A stretch of 64,000 nt of DNA from Cytobacillus stercorigallinarum (GCF_014836495.1 NZ_JACSQT010000002.1:186001-250000); one strand, 5' to 3'. Shown: positions 35,859 to 44,757, counted from the stretch's first letter. A program made the numbers and translations. The notes: generated by a model not told the origin, from the sequence alone.

Positions 35859-37219
35859 TAAGCCTCTTTTCCATTTGCAATTGGACTATTTGCCACTAGC
35901 CAATCCTTTATTTTTAATTTTTCAATATTGTATATATCATCTACTCTATGATTTACATCTGTGATCTTATGAGCCACTAATGACTGGAATTTTTCAACCA
36001 TTTGTTTTTTACTGGCAGGATTCTCTGGGTCTCCTTTTGGAAATTCAGTCGCGAAACAATAACTTTCTTTATTTCTTAAGACAATAGTTACCTTTGCACC
36101 CCATTGTTCCGGATAGGCATCCGTAAAATCCTTTGTAGATGTAACTCGAACTTTATGAATCATTTCTCTGATTTCACTATTATTTAATGACTTTTCATTA
36201 AAATCTTGTAGAAAAGCACTACCTTTAAGAGCAAGTAAGCTAACACAGAATTGCACACTAAATTTTGCTGCATAAATGGAACGAGGATCAGGATTATCCG
36301 TTATATCTAAAACTGTTTGATAAGTTTCTATGTGGATTTTTTCAATTTCAGTAGGGTCTATTGTATATTTGTTCATCAATGTATGCACACAGTCCATACT
36401 CGGATGGGTATGACGACAGGAGGCATACAGCTTAAAACCATTTTCCATTATTTTAAACTGCTCACCGAGTCCTTCCACAACCTTTTGTTCGTTGTACGAA
36501 TCACTCATTGCCTTGAAAAAGCCACGTTTTCCCTCTAGTATTTTTGATGCACCTGTAAAGCTCTTTTTAGCAAGTAATGCTGCAAGTACACCATTATAGG
36601 ATGCCTTTGCTGTATGAAGCTGTTTAGAATTAGCTCCATCTTCAATAAATTCCCATAATCCTGCTGCCTGTGTCCCTGCATTCCCCAAAGCATGAACGAT
36701 TTGTTGTTTATTGAGCCTTAATAACTTCGCTGCTGCAGCTGCTGCTCCGAATGTGCCACATGTTGCGGTATTATGCCAATAATAATAATGACTAGGCGTA
36801 ACCGCTTCACCAATACGATAACAAACTTCATAGCCGATGACGATACTCGTAATTAAGTCTTCAATAGATAAGTCATACGCTTCACACACAGATAAAGCAG
36901 CTGGAATCACAACTGTTGCTGCATGAATAATCGATCCTTTATGGATATCATCTAACTCCACTATATGGCTAGCAGCACTATGAATCATCGCAGCATTAGC
37001 AAGAGAAGTTCTTTCACCGGAAATGAGGGTTGCCTGTTCCTTCCCTCCCATTTCCAGTAACGTCTCTTTTAAAGCAATAACTGGTGGTTCATCTATTCCT
37101 GCTATTGCTGAACCGTACCAATCCAAAATACACACTTTCGTAAATTCAATCACATCTTTTGGTAAATCTTGATAGTCTAAATTAACTATATATTCTGAAA
37201 TTTTTTCCGTTAAAGTCAT
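35858..37219 (-). CDS. MmgE/PrpD-family protein
   Basis: The protein has about 453 residues and the MmgE/PrpD fold. Family hallmarks include ILDWYGSAIAGIDEPP near residue 27, SAASHIVELDDIHKGSIIHAATVVIPAALS and YASCRHTHPSMDCV. Members dehydrate 2-methylcitrate (PrpD), decarboxylate cis-aconitate to itaconate (IRG1/CadA type) or hydrolyse or epimerise related diacids. Several in-frame starts exist. The ATG at 37219 is chosen because AGGGAG lies 7 nt upstream, but 37225 or 37240 are possible. It heads the unit with the two fumarase subunits. A cre-like palindrome sits 25-39 nt upstream of the start. The exact reaction is not known. Confidence 0.85.
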   Translation of the reverse strand: MTLTEKISEYIVNLDYQDLPKDVIEFTKVCILDWYGSAIAGIDEPPVIALKETLLEMGGKEQATLISGERTSLANAAMIHSAASHIVELDDIHKGSIIHAATVVIPAALSVCEAYDLSIEDLITSIVIGYEVCYRIGEAVTPSHYYYWHNTATCGTFGAAAAAAKLLRLNKQQIVHALGNAGTQAAGLWEFIEDGANSKQLHTAKASYNGVLAALLAKKSFTGASKILEGKRGFFKAMSDSYNEQKVVEGLGEQFKIMENGFKLYASCRHTHPSMDCVHTLMNKYTIDPTEIEKIHIETYQTVLDITDNPDPRSIYAAKFSVQFCVSLLALKGSAFLQDFNEKSLNNSEIREMIHKVRVTSTKDFTDAYPEQWGAKVTIVLRNKESYCFATEFPKGDPENPASKKQMVEKFQSLVAHKITDVNHRVDDIYNIEKLKIKDWLVANSPIANGKEA

Positions 37220-37243
37220 TCCCATTCTCCCTTCCTTCATTAA

Positions 37244-37258
37244 AGTAAACGTTTACAA
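37244..37258 (-). promoter_or_regulatory. CcpA cre site upstream of the MmgE/PrpD operon
   Basis: The minus strand reads TTGTAAACGTTTACT, which matches the cre consensus WTGNAANCGNWNNCW at every defined position and is almost perfectly palindromic (GTAAACGTTTAC at 37245-37256). It lies just before the MmgE/PrpD start, so catabolite repression of the diacid genes is likely. Confidence 0.7.
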
Positions 37259-37291
37259 AAGATAAGGCAGCTCGGAATAATTCGTGCTGCC
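37256..37291 (-). terminator. Terminator-like hairpin after gntR
   Basis: GGCAGC and GCTGCC (37266-37271 with 37286-37291) enclose a further partly paired CGGAATAATTCG. On the minus strand the stem is followed by TTATCTTTTG, a moderate U tract. It lies between gntR and the cre site. Confidence 0.6.
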
Positions 37292-37309
37292 CTCTTGATG
37301 AAACTACGT

Positions 37310-37975
37310 TTATGTCATTCTCTCATTTTTTAAACTGTGAATAAGTGATTCGCCTGTTCTTAAAATATGATGAGACAAAATCTCACCTGCATGCTCAAAT
37401 CTTTTCTCTTTTATCGCTTTGATAATCTCCTGATGCTCTTCATTTGATGTAGCCGTCTGACCTGTAATAAAATGTGGGGTTTGTTGTGGTAGCCCATTCC
37501 AAAGAGAATCAATAAAACCATTTAATCTCTCCCAATGGCAGTGCTTTAATAATAATTGATGAAATTCTATATTTCTTTCAACAAATTCATCTACATCTTC
37601 ACTATCTTCCATCAATTGAACAAGTTCTATTAATCTCGTGATTTCAGTATCTGTAAGCAGCTTTGCACTTTGGATAAAAGCCAGCTTCTCTAACTGTGCT
37701 CTTAAGGTGTAAACCTCTTGTAAATCTGATAAATGAATGGTTTTAACAATAGCTCCTTTATGTGGTACTAGTGTAATTAAGCCTTCAGATTCTAATTTCC
37801 TCAAGGCTTCTCTAATGGGCATTCTACTAACACCTAGTTTTTCTGCTAAATCTGATTGTTTTAATCGTTCACCAGGTTTAAACTGGCCTTTTATAATTGC
37901 TTCTCGGAGGACATTACATACTTTTAAATGCAGTGTATCGCGATTATCTAATTTTAATTCAACATCAATCGTCAA
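37310..37975 (-). CDS. GntR-family regulator, FCD (FadR) subfamily
   Basis: This regulator has 221 residues. The winged helix-turn-helix (residues 12-75) has GERLKQSDLAEKLGVSRMPIREALRKLESEGLI, the FadR/FCD signature, followed by a helical FCD effector domain ending with HHILRTGESLI. Such regulators bind carboxylic acids. The start is TTG at 37975, with GGGTGAG 6-7 nt upstream. It lies between the CitE/HpcH gene and the MmgE/PrpD unit on the same strand and probably controls both. Regulation by an organic acid of the pathway is inference. Confidence 0.9.
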   Translation of the reverse strand: MTIDVELKLDNRDTLHLKVCNVLREAIIKGQFKPGERLKQSDLAEKLGVSRMPIREALRKLESEGLITLVPHKGAIVKTIHLSDLQEVYTLRAQLEKLAFIQSAKLLTDTEITRLIELVQLMEDSEDVDEFVERNIEFHQLLLKHCHWERLNGFIDSLWNGLPQQTPHFITGQTATSNEEHQEIIKAIKEKRFEHAGEILSHHILRTGESLIHSLKNERMT

Positions 37976-38148
37976 TGATCACTCACCCTTTACTCCCTTT
38001 TAAAACAGGATACAAAATCCAATTAAAATTGTCTATACTTTTCTGAATTTATTTCGAAGAGTAGTAAAACTAATTGCAAGACGTTAATGGAATCCCATAC
38101 CAACTTACCAACCTTTTTATAGTTAGCCATATGAGAGTGTTATCACTT

Positions 38149-38994
38149 TCATTCATTATTAATCTGCAGTATTTTCTTAGCCTGTTTATACACGGGGTAA
38201 TCAACTAAGCGACCATTCACATTAATGGATGCTTTCCCCTCTTTCTCAGCGTTTTCAAACAGTCTAATTACTTCTTTTGCTTCTTGAATACGGTTTTTAC
38301 TCTCTTGATGATACACATCATTGATCCATACGACTTGGTTTGGATGTATCGCTAATTTACCGGCGAAGCCTAATTTCCGGCCATGGTTTGTTTCTTTAAT
38401 CAGATCGTTGCTATTCTCTAATTGAAGGAACACAGAATCAATAGGGGGTAACGTTTTAGCTGCTGCTGAAGCGTTTACTAATTGCGAACGTGCGTATAAT
38501 AACTCTTCCCTCCGCTCCCCTACCTCAATATTTGTATCTAAACAATAATCAACCGCACCAAAAGCGAGCCTTTCAACGGTTTTTGTTGCAGTGGCAATGT
38601 CAAATGAATAATGTATCCCTTTTGCCGTTTCGATTAACGGAATAAGTGCTATAGATTCATCTGCCAAATAAGTAGCTACCTTCTTTATCATGTTTTTATC
38701 TTCTGACTTTGGGATAAATACCCCCCGTGGCCTACAGCCTTTCACTAATTGGAGATCATGATAAAAATATGGACTATCACTATCATTAATCCTAATATAT
38801 ACCCTTTGCCTATCCCATTCATTAAGTTCACTCATATAACCAGAGACCTTCTCTCTGGCTACATGCTTTTTGGAGTGGGCAACAGAATCCTCTAAGTCTA
38901 GTATGATAGCTGATTGTTTAATCGTTAAGGCCTTATTTACCATCTTGGTAGAAATCGCTGGTACGAATAAAAAGCTAAACATTTGATTCATCAA
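38149..38994 (-). CDS. CitE/HpcH-family CoA-ester lyase (malyl/citramalyl-CoA lyase-like)
   Basis: This is a TIM-barrel enzyme of about 280 residues. It has LFVPAISTKMVNKAL near the N-terminus, ILDLEDSV near residue 31, the metal-binding glutamate in LIPLIETAKGI and the aspartate in AFGAVDYCLD. These enzymes cleave malyl-CoA, beta-methylmalyl-CoA or citramalyl-CoA into two smaller units using magnesium. The first codon may be TTG at 38994 or ATG at 38991, 10 or 13 nt after GGGAGG. It follows the tartrate/D-malate dehydrogenase-like gene by 21 nt. With a CoA-transferase and a class I fumarase nearby, citramalyl-CoA lyase is a good guess. Confidence 0.85.
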   Translation of the reverse strand: MMNQMFSFLFVPAISTKMVNKALTIKQSAIILDLEDSVAHSKKHVAREKVSGYMSELNEWDRQRVYIRINDSDSPYFYHDLQLVKGCRPRGVFIPKSEDKNMIKKVATYLADESIALIPLIETAKGIHYSFDIATATKTVERLAFGAVDYCLDTNIEVGERREELLYARSQLVNASAAAKTLPPIDSVFLQLENSNDLIKETNHGRKLGFAGKLAIHPNQVVWINDVYHQESKNRIQEAKEVIRLFENAEKEGKASINVNGRLVDYPVYKQAKKILQINNE

Positions 38995-39015
38995 ATATGC
39001 TCAACCTCCCTCAAT

Positions 39016-40080
39016 TCAGCCAATATTATTTTGTAATTGAAGACAAATCTTATTTGTCACTTCATCAGTCGTAGCATTTCCACCAATATCTTTCGTCTTT
39101 ATCCCTGCCTCAGTCACTTCTTCCATTGCTCGTAAGACCTCTCTAGCTAGTGCTGCTTCACCTAAATGATCTAACATTAACGAAGCCGTCCATATTTGCC
39201 CGATTGGATTGGCTATTCCTTTCCCATAAATATCTGGCGCTGAACCATGTACAGGCTCAAACATGGACGGATATTTCCCATTTATATTGATGTTTCCTGC
39301 AGGGGCTATACCAATACTCCCCATAATCGCTCCACCAATATCAGTTAAAATATCTCCAAAAAGATTACTAGCAACGATCACATCGAAATCGCTCGGTTTG
39401 GTAACAAAAAAAGCAGCTAGTGCATCAATATGCACAGATGATGTACGCACTCCTGTATAGCACTTACTCACATCATTAAACACTTCATCCCAAAATGGCA
39501 TCGAATGGACAATACCGTTAGATTTCGTAGCTGAAGTGACATGACCCTTACGAAGAACAGCTTGCTTAAACGCATAATCCATTACTCTTTCCGTTGCTTT
39601 TCTCGTAAAAATGGCGTTTTGGATAGCGATTTCATCTTCTCCTTTATGTATCCTTCCCCCAGACTCACTATACTCCCCTTCACTATTTTCACGGATAACT
39701 AAAAAATTAAATGGTCCAGGATTAACGAGAGGGGAAGTTAACCCTTTAAATAATTTTGCTGGACGGATATTAATTGTCTGCTCAAATTCTCTCCGAATGT
39801 GAATGAGTAACCCCCATAAAGAAATATGATCAGGCACTTTGTTCGGATCTCCTACTGCACCCAAAAAAAGCGCATCAAAATTCTTCAGTTGCTCTAGACC
39901 GTCATCACTCATCATTTTGCCATGTTTGAGATAATAGTCGCACCCCCATGGAAATTCAGTTGTCTCTAATTGAATACCACCATGTAAAGTCGCTGCTGTT
40001 TGGAGCACTTTTACGGCAGCAGGTACAACCTCCTTTCCTATACCATCACCAGGAATTACTGCTAGTTCATATTTTTTCAT
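39016..40080 (-). CDS. Tartrate/D-malate dehydrogenase-like (isopropylmalate dehydrogenase family)
   Basis: This is a beta-decarboxylating dehydrogenase of 354 residues. It has AVIPGDGIGKEVVPAAV, LWGLLIHIRREFEQTINIRP and RENSEGEYSESGG near residue 134. The metal-binding aspartates lie in NLFGDILTDIGG and the NAD-binding segment is EPVHGSAPDIYGKGIANP. The sequence is closest to the tartrate dehydrogenase/D-malate dehydrogenase branch (YcsA/DmlA/TtuC), which oxidises and decarboxylates 2-hydroxy diacids with NAD. A GTG at 40083 precedes it, but the ATG at 40080, 8 nt after GGAGG, is preferred. It heads the operon with the CitE/HpcH lyase. Alkylmalate substrates are possible. Confidence 0.9.
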   Translation of the reverse strand: MKKYELAVIPGDGIGKEVVPAAVKVLQTAATLHGGIQLETTEFPWGCDYYLKHGKMMSDDGLEQLKNFDALFLGAVGDPNKVPDHISLWGLLIHIRREFEQTINIRPAKLFKGLTSPLVNPGPFNFLVIRENSEGEYSESGGRIHKGEDEIAIQNAIFTRKATERVMDYAFKQAVLRKGHVTSATKSNGIVHSMPFWDEVFNDVSKCYTGVRTSSVHIDALAAFFVTKPSDFDVIVASNLFGDILTDIGGAIMGSIGIAPAGNININGKYPSMFEPVHGSAPDIYGKGIANPIGQIWTASLMLDHLGEAALAREVLRAMEEVTEAGIKTKDIGGNATTDEVTNKICLQLQNNIG

Positions 40081-40338
40081 CACTTTTACCTCCTCTTAGT
40101 TGTCATTGTTATATATTTCATTTTCTTTAAGACCCCTTATAAATCCTTTTCTTTTTTCAAATATTAAGAGAAGTCTTCTTACTAAGTAACCATTCGATCG
40201 ATTTATTTTAAAAAAACATAAAGTTTTTTCTTGGTCATTTTGCGCAAGAAGTCTTTAAATATCTAACTAATCTCATCCTTTAGGATATACTAAGGTTGTA
40301 CATAAAGATTTATCATAAAAGTAAAAGGGTGGTTATAT

Positions 40339-41061
40339 TTGCAAGCAGCGATTTCATTTCAAAATGTGCATTATCATACTGATTCAGTAGCAATTATTAA
40401 AGACATAACGGGTGCGATTTCTTCCGGAAATATAACGACCGTTGTCGGTCCATCAGGCTCAGGCAAGTCTACATTATTTCATTTATGTAATGGGATGAAG
40501 TCAGCCTCATCTGGAGATATTTTCATTCAGGGTGAGGATATTTTGACCCTTACACCAACAGTATTACGCCGTAAAGTAGGAATAGTTCTCCAAAAATCTA
40601 TCATGATAGAAGGGAATGTCTTTGATAATTTATCATTGCCACTATCCCTCCATGGAAAGCGATTATCAAAAGAAAAGGCGATTGAAATGCTTCATTTAAT
40701 TGGGTTGAATGAAACATTTCTTCACCGGAAAGCAACAGACCTTTCTGGGGGGCAACAACAAAGGGTGTCTATCGCACGGACATTACTGAATGAACCGGCA
40801 ATATTATTGTTAGACGAAGTTACATCTGCCCTTGATCAGTCTTCACAAAGGGAAATTGAGCAACTGATTACATCGATTAATCAAAAGAAGGAAACAACCA
40901 TCATTTGGATTACTCATAATCTAGAACAAGCACTTCGTATAGGGGATGATACGTGGGTAATGATAGATGGCAAACTAGCGGCATATGGAAAAAGTGCTGA
41001 AGTCGCTTCCTCCACGAATGATAAGGTCAAACAGTTTTTTGAAGGTGGTGAGAAAAAATGA
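40339..41061 (+). CDS. fetA: ABC transporter ATPase (FetA/YbbL-like)
   Basis: This is an ATP-binding cassette of 240 residues. Walker A is GPSGSGKST near residue 37, the signature is LSGGQQQRVSIARTLL and Walker B is ILLLDEVTSALD. It is coupled by a 4-nt ATGA overlap to a UPF0014 permease, the FetAB arrangement (Bacillus YjkB-YjkA). In E. coli FetAB exports iron and lowers oxidative stress. The start is TTG at 40339, with AAAGGGTGG 6 nt upstream. The metal assignment is by family only. A large catalase gene 1.7 kb downstream fits an oxidative-stress theme but is not in the same operon. Confidence 0.85.
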   Translation: MQAAISFQNVHYHTDSVAIIKDITGAISSGNITTVVGPSGSGKSTLFHLCNGMKSASSGDIFIQGEDILTLTPTVLRRKVGIVLQKSIMIEGNVFDNLSLPLSLHGKRLSKEKAIEMLHLIGLNETFLHRKATDLSGGQQQRVSIARTLLNEPAILLLDEVTSALDQSSQREIEQLITSINQKKETTIIWITHNLEQALRIGDDTWVMIDGKLAAYGKSAEVASSTNDKVKQFFEGGEKK

Positions 41062-41822
41062 CATTTTTTCAATTATCTCTGACATTAATATTTGTTCTTA
41101 TTCCTATTGTCTTATCAAAAACATTTCGGTTAGGTCTTGAAAAAGATGTCTTGATTGCGACCATACGTTCAATCATCCAACTTCTTGCGGTCGGATATGT
41201 GCTGCAATTCGTTTTTGATTCAGAAAGCTATTTCTATATCTTTTTAATGATTCTTCTCATTATTACTACTGCCGTACATAATGCAAGAAAAAAAGGGGTG
41301 ATGATCAAAGGGATTACATGGAAACTTATCCTTACATACTGCTTTATTGAAGTGTTAACACAAGGTGTCCTTATTAGTCTTAAAATCATTCCAGCAACTG
41401 CCCAATACATGATTCCAATTAGTGGAATGATCATTGGCAATGCAATGGTACTATCGATATTATTTCTCAATCGGTTTACCGCTGAAATTGAAAACAGAAC
41501 AGGAGAAGTTGAGCTATTTCTATCATTGGGAAGTACACCGAAGCAAGCCATTCACCGCCAGTTAATGACAAGTATTCGTGCCAGTACGATACCGACAATT
41601 GAAAGTCAAAAAACGATTGGTCTTGTACAACTGCCTGGGATGATGAGCGGACAAATAATCGCAGGAGCTGATCCTGTTCAGGCTGTCATGTTTCAATTGT
41701 TGATTCTATTTATGTTGCTTTCATCTGCTGTTATTACGAGTACTATACTTGGGTTCCTATCCTACCCAACAATGTTTAATGAAAGGATGCAATTTGTGGC
41801 TCAAACCTCAAGTAAAGAATGA
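41058..41822 (+). CDS. fetB: ABC transporter permease, UPF0014 (FetB/YbbM-like)
   Basis: This is an integral membrane protein of 254 residues with about seven hydrophobic segments. The family signature covers FLSLGSTPKQAIHRQLMTSIRA and IPTIESQKTIGLVQLPGMMSGQIIAGADP near residues 155-205. It pairs with the ATPase encoded upstream, with which it overlaps by 4 nt. A terminator follows at 41838. The transported ion is probably iron, by analogy with E. coli FetB. Confidence 0.87.
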   Translation: MTFFQLSLTLIFVLIPIVLSKTFRLGLEKDVLIATIRSIIQLLAVGYVLQFVFDSESYFYIFLMILLIITTAVHNARKKGVMIKGITWKLILTYCFIEVLTQGVLISLKIIPATAQYMIPISGMIIGNAMVLSILFLNRFTAEIENRTGEVELFLSLGSTPKQAIHRQLMTSIRASTIPTIESQKTIGLVQLPGMMSGQIIAGADPVQAVMFQLLILFMLLSSAVITSTILGFLSYPTMFNERMQFVAQTSSKE

Positions 41823-41837
41823 TATCCTCAATAAACG

Positions 41838-41866
41838 CGGACAAATGGAAATTTGTTCGTGTTTTA
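41838..41866 (+). terminator. Intrinsic terminator after fetAB
   Basis: A 9-bp stem with one G-U pair (41838-41846 with 41851-41859) and a GGAA loop is followed by TGTTTT. It lies 16 nt after the fetB stop codon. Confidence 0.65.
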
Positions 41867-41903
41867 ATCAACAATAAAGCAAGCACTCTTTGGCCTTTTT
41901 TCA

Positions 41904-42179
41904 TTATTTTTTATTTCTAAAATAATGCCAAGATGTTTTAAGGGAAGCATAACTACCAATAGCCCCATAACCATAAAAGTATCCCATAAAGACACCTGCA
42001 ATGAAATCCCCTCTATGGCTTATAAAGATTGATACAATTAACCCTAATAAAATAGCCACTGTCGGTACAAAAGGTTTACTAATCCCGAGATAATATTTTA
42101 ACACTTGCGTAAAGATAATCACTAAGGGAATGGCGATAATAGCATCCCAAAAATTTGTATGTATGATTGGAAATTCCAT
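41904..42179 (-). CDS. Small membrane protein, holin-like
   Basis: This hypothetical protein of 91 residues has three hydrophobic stretches (about 10-28, 38-54 and 58-76), a short charged C-terminus and no signal peptide. The ATG has AAGGGAG 7 nt upstream, which supports a real gene. Size and topology recall small phage holins or superinfection membrane proteins, but no family could be named. It stands alone between fetB and the 73-residue gene on the other strand. Confidence 0.55.
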   Translation of the reverse strand: MEFPIIHTNFWDAIIAIPLVIIFTQVLKYYLGISKPFVPTVAILLGLIVSIFISHRGDFIAGVFMGYFYGYGAIGSYASLKTSWHYFRNKK

Positions 42180-42448
42180 ATTTTATTACTCCCTTTATTA
42201 TAAAGACCATTAAAATTGTTTTCTTCTATTATTCTTCATTATTGCTGAAATACACTTATAAAGGATAAACCTCTTAAAAATTGGTTACATTATGATTAAA
42301 CAACCCAAGTGAAGCAATGGAATATAAAAATATTTAATAGGGTTTTACCATACGATTTACATAAGATTCTATTTCACCCTTGAGATATATTCCCAAAGTA
42401 AAACCAAGTCTATAGTTATAAGTCATAATTTAAATTGGAGGAAATTAG

Positions 42449-42670
42449 ATGGCTATTAAAAAAAATATGGAGTTTAACATTAAAGATGGTTTTTTACCTA
42501 ACTTATGCTTATCAAAATCTTTGAAGGTTTTGGATGTAAGTGAAAGTAGTATTATTATTGAAATGGGCTCTTCACAAAGACGTGGTGTTTTCCCGCCCGA
42601 AAATTTCAATTATTGGATTAATAAGGGGATTCTTATTGCTGTAAAAGATCATCAAAAGCGGATATCATAA
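42449..42670 (+). CDS. Small conserved-looking protein of unknown function
   Basis: The protein has 73 residues, no membrane segment and no signal peptide, with alternating hydrophobic residues that suggest a small beta-rich domain (KSLKVLDVSESSIIIEMG). The ATG has a strong GGAGG site 8 nt upstream. It lies 56 nt before the catalase start on the same strand and could be in the same transcript. It was not recognised. Confidence 0.5.
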   Translation: MAIKKNMEFNIKDGFLPNLCLSKSLKVLDVSESSIIIEMGSSQRRGVFPPENFNYWINKGILIAVKDHQKRIS

Positions 42671-42726
42671 AATTTTATACATACTTTATTACCGTCATCA
42701 TACCTTTGATAATGGAGGTGACTGTA

Positions 42727-44757
42727 GTGGAGCGAGAAGGCAAAAAGCCAGAAAATAAAAAAACGAAACAATTAGAAGCATTCATTCGTGAAAATAAAAA
42801 TCAACCGTTAACAACTAATGAAGGGGTAGAAATTGCGAATGACGAAAATACTTTAACAGCTGGTGAACGCGGTCCCACCTTGATGGAGGATTTTATATTT
42901 CAGGATAAAATGGCGCATTTTGATAGAGAGCGTATTCCTGAGAGAGTAGTTCACGCAAGGGGATTTGCTGCACATGGGGTTTTTCGTGTATATGAATCGT
43001 TAGAAGATATAACAATGGCACATTTTCTTCAAGATCCTAGTTTAGAAACACCCGTATTCGTCCGTTTTTCTCAAGTAGCGGGCTCGAGAGGCGCAAATGA
43101 AACAAACCGAGATGTACGTGGATTTGCGACAAAATTTTATACAGAAGAAGGTAATTTTGATTTAGTAGGGAATAATATTCCCATCTTCTTTATTCAAGAC
43201 GGCATAAAATTTCCAGATCTCATTCATGCAGTAAAACCGGAACCGCATAATGAAATTCCACAAGGTCAAACAGCTCATGACACTTTTTGGGATTTCATTT
43301 CGAGCAATGAAGAATCTGCAGCAATGATGATGTGGATTATGTCCGACCGAACCATTCCCCGTAGTTTTAGAACGATGGAGGGCTTCGGCGTCCATACATT
43401 TAGACTTGTTAATAAAAATAACGAAGCGAAATTTGTGAAATTTCATTGGAAGCCCGTACTTGGTCTTCACTCATTAATTTGGGATGAAGCACAAAAACTT
43501 GGCGGAGCGGATGCGGATTTTCACCGCCGAGATTTATGGGAAAATATCGAAGAAGGCCACTTTGCTGAGTATGAATTAGGCATACAAGTCATTAATGAAG
43601 AAGACGAATTTACATTCGGCTTTGATATTCTTGATGCGACTAAATTATGGCCAGAAGAGCTTGTACCCGTACGAAAAATAGGTAAAATGACATTGAATCG
43701 AAATGTTGATAATGTATTTGCCGAAACTGAACAAGTTGCTCTTCACCCTGGTAATATCGTCCGTGGTATTGACTTCTCTAATGACCCCCTACTACAAACG
43801 CGTATTTTTTCCTATTCAGATACACAAATATATCGTGTAGGAACAAACTTCCAACAAATTCCTATTAATCGTCCTGTTTGTCCATTTCATAACAACCAAC
43901 GAGACGGTGCAGCCAGATATATTATCGATAAGGGCAAAGTCGCTTATCACAATAATTCCTTGCAAAACAATACACCTTATGAAGTACCCCCAGCAAGAGG
44001 AGGGTTCCTCACATATCCTTCTCAAGTTGAAGGTATGAAAGTTCGAAAGACTGCGCCAAGTTTTCAAGACCATTTTTCTCAAGCAAGGTTATTTTGGAAT
44101 AGTATGAGTGATGTTGAGAGGAATCATATCTACTTAGCTTTTAGCTTTGAATTAGGTAAAGTAAAAAGTAAAATGGTCAGGCAAAATGTCGTCAATCTCA
44201 TTGGTCATATAAGCCACGACCTTGCCACATCTGTCGCACAAAAAATTGGTGTCCAGCCGCCTAATGTAAAAGAGTCATCTGAAACTGCATCCTCTAAAGC
44301 ACTTAGTATGGCAAACACAACTTTTTCTCCAGCTACCTTAAAAGTGGGGATTATCGTGGCTGATCAATATGATGCAGCAATTGTACGTCCATTATTACAA
44401 CAACTGCTCGCTGCAAAAACTCGCCCGTTCATTATTAGTGAAACACAGGAAACATTGACTGGAACTGATGGTAGTACGCTTCAAGTCGACGATTCCTTTT
44501 TAACAGGTTCTCCACTGGTTTATGACAGTCTATTTGTCGTATCTGGAAGAGGAGCCACACCTCACTTTAATCAAAAGGCTAAGAGCTATATAATTGAGCA
44601 ATATAACCATTATAAACCCATCGGCTCTTCTCGAAGTGGCATGTACTTAATTCAAGAAGTCGGGATTATTAATAAACCTGGTGTAACAATAACAAATGGC
44701 CCTTTTAAAACTTATATTCAAAATGTAGGTAAACAAAGGTTTTGGGACCGAGGTTAA
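42727..44757 (+). CDS. katE: Large-subunit catalase with C-terminal DJ-1/PfpI-like domain
   Basis: This is a monofunctional haem catalase of 676 residues, the large (clade 2) type. The catalytic histidine lies in ERVVHARGFAAHG near residue 72, the asparagine in GNNIPIFFIQD near 145 and the haem-ligand tyrosine in RIFSYSDTQ near 360. After about residue 530 a flavodoxin-like class I glutamine-amidotransferase domain (KVGIIVADQYDAAI) follows, as in E. coli KatE and Bacillus KatE. A TTG at 42706 could open the frame, but the GTG at 42727 lies 6 nt after GGAGGTG and fits better. It removes hydrogen peroxide, probably in stationary phase or under general stress. Confidence 0.93.
   Translation: MEREGKKPENKKTKQLEAFIRENKNQPLTTNEGVEIANDENTLTAGERGPTLMEDFIFQDKMAHFDRERIPERVVHARGFAAHGVFRVYESLEDITMAHFLQDPSLETPVFVRFSQVAGSRGANETNRDVRGFATKFYTEEGNFDLVGNNIPIFFIQDGIKFPDLIHAVKPEPHNEIPQGQTAHDTFWDFISSNEESAAMMMWIMSDRTIPRSFRTMEGFGVHTFRLVNKNNEAKFVKFHWKPVLGLHSLIWDEAQKLGGADADFHRRDLWENIEEGHFAEYELGIQVINEEDEFTFGFDILDATKLWPEELVPVRKIGKMTLNRNVDNVFAETEQVALHPGNIVRGIDFSNDPLLQTRIFSYSDTQIYRVGTNFQQIPINRPVCPFHNNQRDGAARYIIDKGKVAYHNNSLQNNTPYEVPPARGGFLTYPSQVEGMKVRKTAPSFQDHFSQARLFWNSMSDVERNHIYLAFSFELGKVKSKMVRQNVVNLIGHISHDLATSVAQKIGVQPPNVKESSETASSKALSMANTTFSPATLKVGIIVADQYDAAIVRPLLQQLLAAKTRPFIISETQETLTGTDGSTLQVDDSFLTGSPLVYDSLFVVSGRGATPHFNQKAKSYIIEQYNHYKPIGSSRSGMYLIQEVGIINKPGVTITNGPFKTYIQNVGKQRFWDRG

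Noticed and set aside
40100-40338. Promoter for fetAB with TATACT as -10
   Set aside because: No convincing -35 at 16-18 bp could be found.
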